Assembly (NCBI GenBank): GCA_951799405.1
Contig: OX637339.1
Coordinates: 7,998,001 to 8,062,000 of the forward strand
Length of the DNA stretch: 64,000 nucleotides
Source: Agapetus fuscipes
Taxonomy: Eukaryota; Arthropoda; Insecta; Trichoptera; Glossosomatidae
Direction: 5' to 3'
Shown here piece after piece: positions 1 to 10,423 of the stretch (positions within the stretch are counted from its first letter, which is position 1; each line of letters begins with the position of its first letter). The notes under the pieces were generated by a model. The model did not search any database. It was not told the DNA's origin and saw nothing but the letters and a program-made list of their open reading frames with translations. A program made the position numbers and the translations under genes.

Positions 1-205
1 GAGTTACATAAGAGCAAACATACCTTATGACAAGATCTAGCAAATTCTCATTCTTAGATCCATATATTCTAAAGGCAGCGCCTTGTGTAAGCCACTCGTC
101 TCTGTCTGTTGCCATCCTCTTGAGATGCGAATAGGAGGAGACATCCATGAGCCGCTTCACATCCTTGAAGTTCTTGGGCGACCTCTTGTTCGTCTTCTCA
201 AGATT
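1..205 (-). pseudogene. Possible non-LTR retrotransposon ORF2 3' end
   Basis: Read on the minus strand this stretch is open without an ATG. It gives a basic peptide with KRSPKNFKDV and, further on, RMATDRDEWLTQGAAF. The spacing R-x-A-x-DR-x-EW-x3-G-x-AF resembles the extreme C-terminus of insect non-LTR reverse transcriptase ORFs. It runs off the window edge, so length and family are unknown. An unrelated host exon is the main alternative. Confidence 0.4.
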
Positions 206-206
206 T

Positions 207-506
207 TGCCTTCAAAGATGTTGCAAAATGGATGACATTGGCAAAATGAACCATTTCCAATCAGCCTCACACCAATCTATAAGTCAATGGATACAAATAA
301 TAATGCAGAACAGAACCTTTAAAAGAAAAAATAAATATTTAAAAAGTCAATGCGTATGCCTTCAAAGATGTTGCAAAATGGATGACATTGGCAAAATGAA
401 CCATTTCCAAACAGCCTCACACCAATCTATAAGTCAATGGATACAAATAATAATGCAGAACAGAACCTTTAAAAGAAAAAATAAATATTTAAAAAGTCAA
501 TGCGTA
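207..506. repeat. 150-bp direct tandem duplication containing R1 fragments
   Basis: Two head-to-tail units (207-356 and 357-506) are almost identical; the visible difference is CCAATCAG against CCAAACAG. Each unit holds the 5' end of an R1 element in minus orientation (GGCAAAATGAACCATTT, then CAGCCTCA and TATAAGTCAA) plus an AT-rich piece. The long open frame across both units is a by-product of the duplication. Confidence 0.93.
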
Positions 507-1006
507 TTTACATAAAATTAATACCATAAATAACTAATAATTAATTAATTAATATCATAAAAATTAATAACATAAATAATTAATAACATAAAATTATGAA
601 ATAATAAACAAAAGTTAACAAATCAACATTACAGATTAGCAGTCATTTTTTTCTGTCCTTACATGCTTCTTTCATGCCTTTTTCATACAAATTTTCTTTA
701 TAATTTCCGTACATTTTATTTTCTAAAAAGTATTTCTGTTTACATTTTAGTAATTTTTAAATTTCCACGTATGTTTATTTTTTTATTAAGACCGTAGGTA
801 TCTATGCAAAACTCGTACGAGTTGCTATTTCTGGAATTCGTAGTAAAAAAATACTTGAAACTTGTTTTGCCGAAACGCTCATTCTCGATCTGATATGGAC
901 GGACTGGTTCATATCCCAGACAAACAGATTGCGAGGAATTCTTTCTTCGCACATGCCTTGAAAGCATTATCTCTGTGCATATGTCTGAGATTGCTCAGTT
1001 ATATAT
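507..1006. other. AT-rich stretch, nothing recognised
   Basis: Begins with TAATTAATTAAT-type simple sequence and stays AT-rich. A 75-codon minus-strand frame is open at 740-967, but it shows no motif and no codon bias, so I do not call it a gene. Confidence 0.4.
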
Positions 1007-1400
1007 TTGCTTACTAATCAAACTGGAATTGAATTGAAGCGTTCGAGATGTATGTCTCCCACAAAAATGCTTCGGATCTCTTGGCGTGATCTGGTGACCA
1101 ATGAAGAAGTCGTCCGACGTATGCGCACCACAAAGAAACTTCTGCTCACCATTAAGCAGAGAATGCTGATGTACCTCGGTCACATTTTGAGAGATGAGAA
1201 ATACCGTCTTCTTCATCTTATCATACAGGGTAAGATTGAGGGGAGAAGATCTCAGACATCGTGACTGAAAAACCTGCGACAATGGTTCAACAAAAATAAC
1301 AATTCCCTGTTTGTGCAGCAGAATCCAAGGTAAAATAGCCTTGATGATTGCCAAGCTTTGCCAATTGCCAATCCAAGAAAGAAGTGGCGCGAGAAGACTC
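1007..1400 (+). pseudogene. Non-LTR retrotransposon ORF2 C-terminal relic
   Basis: The plus-strand frame contains KMLRISWRDLVTNEEVVRR, LLLTIKQRMLMYLGHILR and IIQGKIEGRRS, followed after a stop by LKNLRQWF. This is the characteristic post-reverse-transcriptase tail of many insect non-LTR elements (RISWxDxVTNEEVLRR, YLGHVxR, GKIEGRRSxGR, WLKNLRxW). The reading continues past the stop in shifted frame with traces of an LFxxAxxxxxIAxMIAN-like stretch to about 1400. Stops and indels show it is dead. The clade (RTE-like or CR1/Jockey-like) cannot be settled from this part. Confidence 0.75.
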
Positions 1401-2431
1401 CAACTGGGTATTTTTGATATCACCCCTAGTGGCAGAATTTGACTGACAAGTATTTGTAACACCGCAATCCATAGGATTTCCACAAATCCATGTACATTTT
1501 TCATACACATTCTAATTGCTGAGAGAATGGATTGACAGATCATTTAAATCTGTCCATACATTTTTCTCCCTTTCTACAAACTCTGTATCTACACTAGCAA
1601 AAAAAATTTGTAGTTTTTATCTGTTTTCTTCGTACTTGCTTACTTCTTATAAATCCTACCGCAACCCTTTCATATAACTATTAGTTCTGGCTCATCCAAG
1701 TATGACTATAAATTTAATTAATAAAAAAATATTCGATTTATAATTCACACTGTACATATTCTTTTATTTCATTAAGTACTTACCTGTTTAACTTACATAA
1801 ATTGAAATATTTTTGACGTTTTTTCTCAATAACATACATGTGTATTTATCCACAACAAAATTGTAAAAGCAAATTTGTTACTTGGTATTCAATGGGTTAA
1901 ATATATTTTTTTTACTGTACTCAATCTTATCACAAAGAAATGACATTTTTTCATTTTCATATCTCTGAAATATGATTTATAATTCGCAAAATACCACACA
2001 GGTCATTATTCCCGCGCAGACTTGGAATTGATGGTCGGCTCACGCCAATGCTACATTTTATTATTATTATTATTATTTGATTAATGCCCTGCGATCTTTG
2101 CATTGGGTCTTATCGCTCCCCCAAAGAGGGTCTACAATTTAATTTGAATATTTTTTTCAATCATTAAGAACGAGATTAAGTGAGATGCTTTGAATTGATG
2201 GGTCTCAACTTAAGTGCAGGCAGTGAGGGAACCAAACTTGTATTCATTTTATTTTTTTCTTTTCAAAGCTTAAACCAGTGCCTCAAATTCTGTGAATTAT
2301 TCTCAAGTACCTACTTGTTTTCGCTTGATTAGAGGGTTAAACCTGTATTTAAAAAACAGTCGATAACAGTTTGTACATTATCCGTTTTTGTGGATTTGAA
2401 TTCCAATAAGAAAAAAAATGTACAATAGTCT
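1401..2431. other. Unannotated AT-rich stretch
   Basis: No coding region or known repeat recognised. There is a short ATT trinucleotide run near 2060. Around 2030-2140 base composition rises slightly, with a CGCTCCCCCAAAGAGGG segment that may be an old repeat end. Confidence 0.4.
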
Positions 2432-2508
2432 ATTTGGTTAACGCTGTTTTTGTGAGAATCACATCTTTAGAGCCTTCTTCAAGCTTGGTTGTCACTATAG
2501 AAAGCATA
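2432..2508 (-). repeat. SINE SA, 3' end only
   Basis: Matches the 3' terminal part of the SA family in reverse: TTTGGTTAACGCTGTTTTTG, then AGAGCC, then AGCTTGGTTGTC. The tRNA-like head is missing, so this is a truncated copy. Confidence 0.55.
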
Positions 2509-2529
2509 AAGTACTGAAACAAGACCCAT

Positions 2530-2760
2530 TTGAATAAGAGTTTTAGGCTTAGGTACACGGTCGTTTGTTGACTTTGAAGAATTGCTTTTCGGGATCTGTT
2601 GCCGTAGTCTATTGGAGCTGGAGCTTCTAAGCGTTTCACCCATGTCAGCGATAAGCTCCTTCATCAACACATCATCTTCACGTTGATGAAGCCCATCGTA
2701 AACACGGGTGAAACATTTGGAAGCTTAAGCTCCGAGAAATCCGGGCAACAACCGGGATGG
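2530..2760. repeat. Head-to-head palindrome of Penelope-like tail sequence
   Basis: Minus-strand half at 2530-2670, plus-strand half at 2680-2760. Both carry GGGTGAAAC followed by a purine-rich GAAGCTC stretch; the left arm keeps CGGCAACAGATCCCG on the minus strand. Just before each GGGTGAAAC lies TTGATGA, so each arm shows TTGATGA - short stem - GAAAC, one base away from a hammerhead core (CUGANGA / GAAA). Related copies lie at 55913-56118 and 58360-58510. The Penelope-like assignment is inferred from the sequence style and inverted arrangement, not from a reverse transcriptase. Confidence 0.5.
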
Positions 2761-4287
2761 ATATTAGGTGACTGGTCTTTGCTAAAAGCACATGAAGTTT
2801 GCAACCCAGCGAAAAGCATAATTTGAAAATCATGTAATTTGAAAATCGACTTTACGATTAAGAATCCAAAGCGTTAGTTAATAGTAAAAAAAATCTTAAT
2901 TATCGTAGACTGAAATTTTTTGTCACTGCTATGTCCAAAGTAAAAAATCCATCCATTTCTCAGGGCGCAACTGGTTCACTTTTTTAAGTGACATTTACAG
3001 ATCACGCTGTCTGAGCGCGTACGTACTCGTGTGAGTGAGGGACCCGGGTTCTGTTCGTAAGTATTTGTTTAATCTGATCCTACGAGAACAAGTATAGACT
3101 AGATGTGTGTGTATGTATTCACATATAAAATGTAATCCGACTTCTGTAGTATACAACTTTCTGTGTAGACTCAACCATAGGTTGTACCAATAATGTATCG
3201 AAATTAAAAAAACTCACCAGGATTGCTTTTTTACTTCCCATACGTCTTTTGTAAACGCTACGGTTCAGTTAAAACGTAAGGCGTAGGTACTGATGATACG
3301 AAATTCAAACTTCTTTTTCTTTTTTATTTAATAGTGTAAAACTTGTTTTATTAAGAGGTGCTTTGTGCAACTAAATGATTAAAGTGTTTATCCGGCCGAT
3401 GGTCTCAGTTGGAATTTCTTAAGTATTAAATAATATTAATATTTAAAACCACGTTTAAATATTTTTTTATAAATTGATAATTAATGTGTACAGAATGGTC
3501 TTTTGTAGACCAACACACACTAAAAAACATATTTTATTTCACCTTATTCTTTCGAATTATAAAAGCCTATAATCAATTTGCAATTGAAATTTTGTTGGTG
3601 CAAAACTTTTGTATCATTCACATAAATATACTCAACGCACGGTCAGTCCTAAAACCTTTAAATGTAGTACCGACTCATCAGACTCTTCCCTAGAATTGAT
3701 GCTACTTTTTTTAACTCTTAAGTTGCAACTTAGATTACAGGCAGAAAATTTAATGATTATTTATAATATATTCGTGTTCTTTTAATTGTCTACAATTCCA
3801 GTATACTAAATTGGATGCTTTACATTTTTTACTCGTACAGAATGTTCTGCTCCCTTGATTTGCGGTAAACAAAGAAATGAGATGCAAGTACTATGAGGAA
3901 TCAATTACACACAGTGAAAACAAATTGCTTGTAATTACAATAGAGAGAGATGGAATAATTAATTAAACTTTGTATAGTTTTGTATTTACAGTGAAAATTA
4001 ATTTTCATGAAAAGGTATACAATATGTGTCTGTCTTCTTGAAAATGACGTAATCAAGACGAAAGTACTTGATGGGAAATAAAATTATTTTCAATTTGTGG
4101 AAATAAAACTCTATTTTTTTTTACTTATACCTTCTCATACGGTTTATTTAATCCAAGCTTATCATCATCATTTCTCCTACTTCTTCCTCTATCGATATTT
4201 TGAAAGCCTGACATTCGTAATTCTTGTTCCACAAACTTTCTGTCTACTGCTGCTATATTGGCACCAGTTTAGCATTTAAAGTACATT
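2761..4287. other. Unannotated stretch in putative intron
   Basis: AT-rich with no convincing exon. A GC-richer patch near 3000-3060 includes GAGGGACCCGGGTTCTGTTCG, vaguely like a tRNA T-arm, but I cannot tie it to a family. The open frame at 3484-3693 has no recognisable features. Confidence 0.4.
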
Positions 4288-4524
4288 TTCCTTGACTTAT
4301 AGGTTGATATGAGGCTAGCCACCCATACTGTAAAAAATGGTTTACTTTGCCAATGTCCCCCTGTGTCAGGGAAGGTCGGCAAAAGTTGTAGGGCTTATGT
4401 TTATTTGAGTTTTGGATTTTATTTGTAAGTATACATTAAGCATTTGTAAGCGTGTTTGTTTGTGGGCATGTATTTGAGAACTTTAAGTGAATAAATCCTT
4501 GCAACCTAGATTCTAGATTCTAGA
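4288..4524 (+). mobile_element. R1 element (SINE-like), near full length
   Basis: First near-complete copy of the commonest repeat here. Landmarks in order: TTGACTTATAGGTTG at the start, CCACCCATACTGTAAAAAATGG, TTTGCCAATGTC, a small hairpin around CCTG-TTTC-AGGG, GGCTTATGTT, ATTTGTAAG near a C-rich block, a CATGCATTT-like segment, and a tail starting TTGCAACTTAGATT. In this copy the tail is ATTCTAGATTCTAG. Copies share the same 5' start and end in short tandem repeats. That fits target-primed retroposition of a small non-autonomous element rather than 5'-truncated LINE copies. No clear A box or B box is visible, so a tRNA origin is not shown. Confidence 0.85.
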
Positions 4525-4619
4525 CCCTTTTTGGAAACCGTGTGCTATGTTTAAATACAAAGGTAGATAGATGATGTAGCATTGTGCTGTAATCATGTAA
4601 CTACATATAGTTCAAAGAT

Positions 4620-4845
4620 AGCTCGTCCATGGACAAATCGGTCACACGGAAGTTTGTCCATACGACTTTTCGATTACATACAAAATAGATCAACAGACAA
4701 CTCCATCACAGAAAACTTGCACTTTAAAAAACCTTTATAATTACTGCCGTTTTCATCAATTGTTGTTTTTTTGTGAAAGAGTCTGTGGAACATATTTTGT
4801 ATGTGACCAAAAAGTCGTGCGGGCGAACCGTCGTATGATCAATTT
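4620..4845. mobile_element. MITE MH, intact copy
   Basis: Imperfect inverted repeats at both ends: left TTTGTCCATACGACTTTTCG and CATACAAAATA, right (reverse complement) GCCCGCACGACTTTTTGG and CATACAAAATA. The ends are built of repeated GTC/GAC-spaced motifs. No coding capacity. The target-site duplication was not resolved. Confidence 0.65.
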
Positions 4846-5780
4846 TAGAAAGAGAGCAAAGATGCTCCGAGTGTGTCCTCATTGTTAACAGGCAAAATCG
4901 ACAGATGTTTAACTTTTTTTTGCATGCTTACAAAACATTCCTCATTGCTTATGTTAAATATATTAGGCTCGATATTTTGACATTTTACAGCTTTATGTTG
5001 GTTAGAAATTTCATTTTTATGCCCATTTGTTTGTTTTTAAGCTTTTTTATTTTGGGGCGGGGCTGGTCACTTTGGGTCTTTTCAATTTTTAGTTAATTAA
5101 CTCAAACTAGATTATTTTGAGTCCATCAAAAGTAATAGTTAACTAAAATATTAAAAGACTTCAAAATATCAGGTAGAAAAGTATTCAAAACGTTTGATTG
5201 CTAAGTGGTTTCCAATTTATATTCAAAAATTTTAGAATTACAAATGTTTGTTATTGGTTGTTATATCATGATAGATCGCCTGTTACTTTTTCTCTGTGGC
5301 ATTCTGTTATATTCCATCATTTGTAAAGATTACCATATAATCGTATGTGTTTAAATGATTCAATAAAAAATCGACTCATTTCGCACGAACCACTCATTAA
5401 TCTCTGCGCGTTTGATAGCGCGAACATTTATCACGAGAATTCTTAATTAGCAAAAAAACAAAAATATTTTATAGCAACGGTAAAAAAATATTTTATATAT
5501 ATAATGTGTGTTTATCTATGATCTTTGTTGGATAACGTATGAATAATGAATGGTGGATTTTTTTTTATAAAAGGGAATAAGAATACTTTGTTAAGAAAAA
5601 GAATGAGATAGTTTATCTTTTGGAGAAAAAAGAGTAAGATAGCTTTAGTGAATGTATTTTTTTAGTATTTGAAGGCTCTTATGAAAACTTAAAAAAAAAG
5701 CATGAAATTTAATATTCGATTTCAAATGGTTGGCTTCAAATGCACAATTGAACATATAGTAAGCAGATGATTTTTTTGTG
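4846..5780. other. Unannotated AT-rich stretch
   Basis: Mostly AT-rich low-complexity DNA with T runs. The frame at 4905-5096 is T-rich and hydrophobic by composition only. No repeat family recognised. Confidence 0.4.
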
Positions 5781-5925
5781 TTCCTTGAATTGTAAGTGGT
5801 ATTGAGGCTTACTCTCCATGCTGTAAAAAATCGGTTTACTTTGCCAATGCCACCCCGATCCCAGAGAAAGGCAAAAGTAGTGGCAAGATTTATGTTCATG
5901 TGAGGTTTGGTTTATTTTTTAGCTG
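5781..5925 (+). mobile_element. R1 element, 5' half, diverged
   Basis: Starts TTCCTTGAATTGTAAG and keeps CCATGCTGTAAAAAAT, TTTACTTTGCCAATGCCACC and TTATGTTCATGTGAGG. It stops before the tail. Confidence 0.75.
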
Positions 5926-5990
5926 GTCACCTAGCCTGAAATAAAAAGTATTATTTTGATTTAAAAAAATGATACTTGGGGTATTGTAAT

Positions 5991-6241
5991 TCCTTAACCT
6001 ATAGGTTGGTATGAGCCTGACCACCCTTACTGTAAAAAAAGGCTTCACTTTGCCAACGTCACCCCTGTTTCAGGAAAGATCGGAAAGTGTTGCAATGCTT
6101 ATGTTCATTTGAAATGTGGGCTTTTATATTTTAGGTACCCATGCGGCATGTGTAAGCGCGAATTTATACGTATCTGCTTATGGGAATGCATTTAATACGA
6201 ATCTTAAATGTAACGCATCTTTGCAACTTAGATTATAGATA
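5991..6241 (+). mobile_element. R1 element, full length
   Basis: Runs from TCCTTAACCTATAGGTTGG to TTGCAACTTAGATTATAGAT. Just 65 bp beyond the preceding partial copy and in the same orientation. Confidence 0.85.
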
Positions 6242-6693
6242 ATGGGGTTTTACAAAACATTTTTTTTTAAAGTAAAATAAATGTAGGATTCTCACATACG
6301 AATAAATGTAAACAATAAATTGTTCTAAGAATGGCACTGCGGTCCATATTATCTCATACGAAAAAGGCGCATCACTTTTGTTTTTAATTAAAAACCTCGA
6401 GATTGCGATATCGTGAAGGAGGAGACTTCGCCAGCACGCCACGTTGATCAGAAAACAAAATAACAAGAATAAATCTGCAGAACCGAGACCCGAACCCGAC
6501 ACGCAGGGTTAACCCGTTCCCTGCTGGGCAAGATGTGTACGTTTCAAATAACTTTAAAAAATCTATGAAAAAGTTGTATTTTGAATTTTGAAATAAACTA
6601 GAAAAATTGCGCTTGAGTTATTTGTTTCAAATCATATTTTTGTTTTGAAGAAGAGGAAATATCACTACTCAAAAGTTAAAATTGAATCAGTGT
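6242..6693. other. Unannotated stretch with a tRNA-like trace
   Basis: On the minus strand 6480-6540 reads as an arm resembling a tRNA T-loop (TCGGGTTCGGGTCTCGG). It may be the head of a decayed SINE, but I found no second copy. Confidence 0.3.
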
Positions 6694-6890
6694 TGATTCA
6701 CTGATTTGAGAAATTGTGAATAAAACATTTTACTGTGTGTAACTTCTCATTAATATAAGCAAGGGCTCATGAAAACTTCTAAACCACAAGATTTTTTACA
6801 CTTCTTTAGTATTTCTCTCGTAGAAAATAGGAAAAAGGTACATTTATCTGAGAAACCCATGTTAGCTGAATATGTCAATTATTCAGTTTT
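6694..6890 (+). repeat. RI repeat, copy 1
   Basis: Begins GATTCACTGATTTGAGAAAT and includes ATAAAACATTTTA, GAAAATAGGAAAAA and TTTATCTGAGAAACCC. Homologous segments lie at 16420-16637 (minus), 34121-34150 and 44851-45008. It has no ORF, TIR or tRNA head, so its type is unknown. Confidence 0.75.
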
Positions 6891-7290
6891 ACCTTTAATT
6901 TGTCGATATTTTGTTATTTGAAAGTTCCTTGAAATATTTATATACAGCCTCACCCAATTGGAGGGTTTTAGGTTGTTTGTACTCAGTTACTACAATCGGG
7001 GGTGAAGTCATGATCTATTTCATATACCTATGAGCCCTATAGATGTTTTGTCGTAGCATCTTGTGTCAAACTTGTTAACGAGTCAAAAATTGGCATATAT
7101 CAATGTAATTTAGACACCTTTTAAAGTATGGCAAAGCAGTTCCTACCAGTTTGTTGATGGCTGTGAGGGTGCGCTGAAATGAGGGTAACCTATTGCGCAC
7201 CATTAAAAAAAGATATCATAAAAATAACGTTTTAAATTATTTCATACGCCGATATGTATAACTACATACAAGAACTTACAAGTATGTACA

Positions 7291-7345
7291 AGTAAAAAAT
7301 GGTTCACTTTTGCAGATGCCACCCCTGTTACAGGAAAGAGCGTTA
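7291..7345 (+). repeat. R1 internal fragment
   Basis: Only the AAAAATGGTTCACTTTTGC and CCACCCCTGTTACAGG part is present. Confidence 0.6.
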
Positions 7346-8067
7346 AGATTTGATGTAGAGTTGTGCTTGTTTGTTGTATCTTCAACAGAAGTAATTTCCC
7401 ATGAGCGATGTTTGTATCTGTACTGCACCAATGAGTTTCATTATTGCTGGAAATTGATTTTGAAAATATTAAAAACAACTCTCACATTATCGTGTTTTAC
7501 GTTCTTATTTAAGCTCAGATTATGAAGAATGTTACTTTTTAGACAATTTCATTTAATAATAATCTTTGTATCAAATAGCAGATAAGCCAAAGAAGCACTG
7601 GTGGTATAATATGGCATGCTAAAACTCTTGAAATATATAAGCAACCCATATTGTTTTCTCGATAGATAGAACGATAGACTTGAGACGTAAGTATTTATGA
7701 GTAAACCTTTTGCATCACGCGATCCCGTCTGGATTCTGCAGGAGGTCTGATCCCCACTTGGACTAAAAATATCTCAAGAGATGGAGCATTGGTTAGACAA
7801 AGGCTTGGTAACCCGAGAGCGTCGGTTCGTTAGATTCAAAATGGCTTATTTATCAAGGTTACAACATACGTTTCTAGAATTTACCTTTTTTTTTTGCAAA
7901 AAAAAATGTCTTTAATTCTGTCAAAATGGCGGCTGATCTGCAATGTTAGTGGTTGAAGATTTTAAATTTAAAATGTGCATTTTTTGTTTCTATTTTTTTT
8001 TCAATCTTTGTATGTTTTATATGGTTTAATGTATATTATTATTTTGTTCCTAGACTAAAACGTTTTG
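7346..8067. other. Unannotated AT-rich stretch
   Basis: No gene or named repeat recognised. Poly(T)/poly(A) runs near 7885-7905. Confidence 0.4.
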
Positions 8068-8264
8068 TATGAAGCTGAAAATTCATACTGTAAAAATGGT
8101 TCCCTTTTCCAATGTCACCCCTGTTTCGGATAAGAGCGCCAACAGTTGCAAGGTTTATGTTCATTTGAAATTGGGGGTTTTTAATTTGTTTGAACTTGCA
8201 GCATAGGTACACTCAATATGAATCTGAAATGTAAATCTGTCTTAGCAACTTCGATTAAAGATAG
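8068..8264 (+). mobile_element. R1 element, diverged
   Basis: Lacks the first about 20 bp. Retains CATACTGTAAAAATGG, CCAATGTCACCCCTGTTTC and AGTTGCAAGGTTTATG, and ends near TAGCAACTTCGATTAAAGATA. Confidence 0.75.
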
Positions 8265-8564
8265 ACAGATCAAAATCATGCCATAAAAATTGCAATAGTG
8301 TACTCAAAACAAGTTTTGTTTTGCAAATTGCAGTTAAAATAATAGGCTAAAATTTGGCGAATTACATCATATCATTAATAATTATTATTTAAAACCAACT
8401 TAGTATTTCCATAAACGTACACCATCATTCGATTCTAATTATATTATTCTGATGTTTTTTTTGCAAGATTTGGTATTTTTCTCAAGATTGAATTAATAAA
8501 AAATATGTAAAGGTGTTATTATGCCAAACTTGATGTTTTCAACAGTGTTATTATTGAATGCCTT

Positions 8565-8700
8565 CCCTCACGATTGGAGGATGAGCCGCGCAAGGACATT
8601 AAGTCATCCAATGAGTAATTGCGAGTTCGAGTCCCGGCGAGGTGAAAACGATTTGGCCGAATCGGTTGAACAATAAATTTGAACCTCAGATCTAGAATTT
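8565..8700 (+). repeat. tRNA-headed SINE SE, copy 1
   Basis: A B-box-like arm GCGAGTTCGAGTCCCGGCG is followed by GATTTGGCCGAATCGGTTGA. A related unit sits at 31785-31921 (AAGTTCAACTCCCGTCG, then AGTTGGTTCAAC). The shared region beyond the tRNA part makes it a SINE rather than a lone tRNA pseudogene. Confidence 0.5.
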
Positions 8701-10423
8701 TATTCGAATATCAAAGCAAAAAAATCTGCTTTCGATTGATTGTAATAAGTTTGTTCGTAAAAATAAAATATAACAAAAATGTCGAATTGCTGGGGAAATG
8801 TCTTATTCATATTTTGTTATGAACTTCTTCGTACTCTGGTAACATACACTTAAATATGTCCGGTCCGGGTCCGGGTCCGGGTAAATATGACGTCCGTGAT
8901 AATAATGAAATTTGCATGTGTACAAATAAAATAGACGAAACAATTGTGAAGTCATACGGTGTGGTAGATAGTGAAATTGCTACTTAATATTTTGTTATTG
9001 GTTTCTTAGGACTTTTGAAGCATACAGACATCTATGACGTTTGACGTTCCACCGAGAAAAAAACTATTTGTTTAATTCTGTTTTGTTTATATATCAATAA
9101 AAATTTCGAGGATCTTGTCTCAAGTCAAGGTTTCAAAGATGTTTAAATTTAATACAAAATCACATATATTTTCAGATATTTATTAAATGTTCTTAAAAAA
9201 TGTATCAGCTCGTTAACAAAATCATTGTATATACAACATTGACGTCTTTCGAGAGAAAAAGGATAACTAACCATTCTTTCCAAGTCTCAGAAAACCTTTG
9301 ATATACGCAAACAGTTGTTTTATAGTTACAAACATCATTTAAAGAAAAATATGAGAAGGAATAAACTGTAAATGTGGCATAAATGTAAAAAGGCACGTTA
9401 CTGGTGTATACGTTTAGCAAAACAAATTTGAATAAAGGAGTAAGAGCTAGTCTACGAATATTTCTAAAAAGTGTTCTGAATTAAAAAAAAAAATTAAGAG
9501 TGTTGGAAACACATTAATTCGAATATTGGATTAAAAAAATATTTCTGAAAATCGATTGGAGTTAAGAAAAGATGACGAATACAAAATCGTTTGAACATTG
9601 AGGTAATATTGATTAACCAGTTGGTCAGCTCGACCGTTAATATTTTTTCATCAATTTCGTTAATCTTATCTCCAAGTAACTCGCTTCCTTAATAAATCCA
9701 CGTTATCTGCAATCTGGATTAAAAACTTTTAAGCCAAAATCAATTTGCATTGAAAATTTATTCATGGCGAATTGAAATTTTATTCTTGCATCTATATTTT
9801 AGCAGAAAAACATGTAATCAATCCATCATTTTGGAATAGTAGTTGCGTTGCTAATTCTTACCTAGTATTTATTATTCGAAAACAAGTATAATATGCAAAT
9901 TATAGTGGGCTGAAAGTCATTTAAGAGAGTTGTAAAAAATATATTTTTAATTGAATTTTAGATGGAGAGGCAATCAATTCTCAAACTTGATTGCGGAGGT
10001 CCGACAAGAGTCAAAAGTTGTCTTTGTAGCTTTACTTTATAATATTTAAAAAAAAACGGTTAAGCCGTTCTCGAGAGATGCGTTTACCAACGGATAGCAT
10101 TTATTTTTTATTTTATAGAGACACAGGAGGTTTCATATTCAAATACTTTAAAAAAATGTACCTTTTTACAAAATTAAGGAAAAAAGCAGCCAAACCGTCG
10201 CAGGCGTTCTCGAGTTGTACGCTTACCAACGAACATAATTTCATGTTGATTATCTAAAATCTAAATCAAACATGTGGCATTTATTTGATTAAGCTTCGTT
10301 TAAGTTTTTGAATATTAGTGTTCGCTCTTTGTTTTTCACTTAAATGTCAATTTCCTTTTGGGAACCTGTTGATTGTGCTGATGAATTTCTTGTACTAATA
10401 AATTTATTTCTCCTTTTTTACAG
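8701..10423. other. Intronic DNA upstream of the zinc-finger exon
   Basis: AT-rich with no exon recognised. Near 8871-8893 there is a short GGTCCGGGTCCGGG array. At 10058-10105 and 10191-10240 lie two diverged direct copies of a segment containing GTTCTCGAG and a TACCAACG motif. Confidence 0.5.
10405..10423 (+). other. 3' splice acceptor of the zinc-finger terminal exon
   Basis: Pyrimidine-rich TTATTTCTCCTTTTTTACAG directly precedes the point where reading-frame homology to odd-skipped fingers begins. It splits a codon, with the A of an Arg AGA codon as first exonic base, so this is a phase 2 intron. Confidence 0.85.

Noticed and set aside
147..515. 122-residue open frame
   Set aside because: Generated by the 150-bp tandem duplication of repeat sequence.
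10344..10423. The upstream ATG as start of the zinc-finger protein
   Set aside because: The sequence before 10424 is pyrimidine-rich intron ending in CAG, homology begins mid-finger, and the finger would be incomplete. The open frame is chance.
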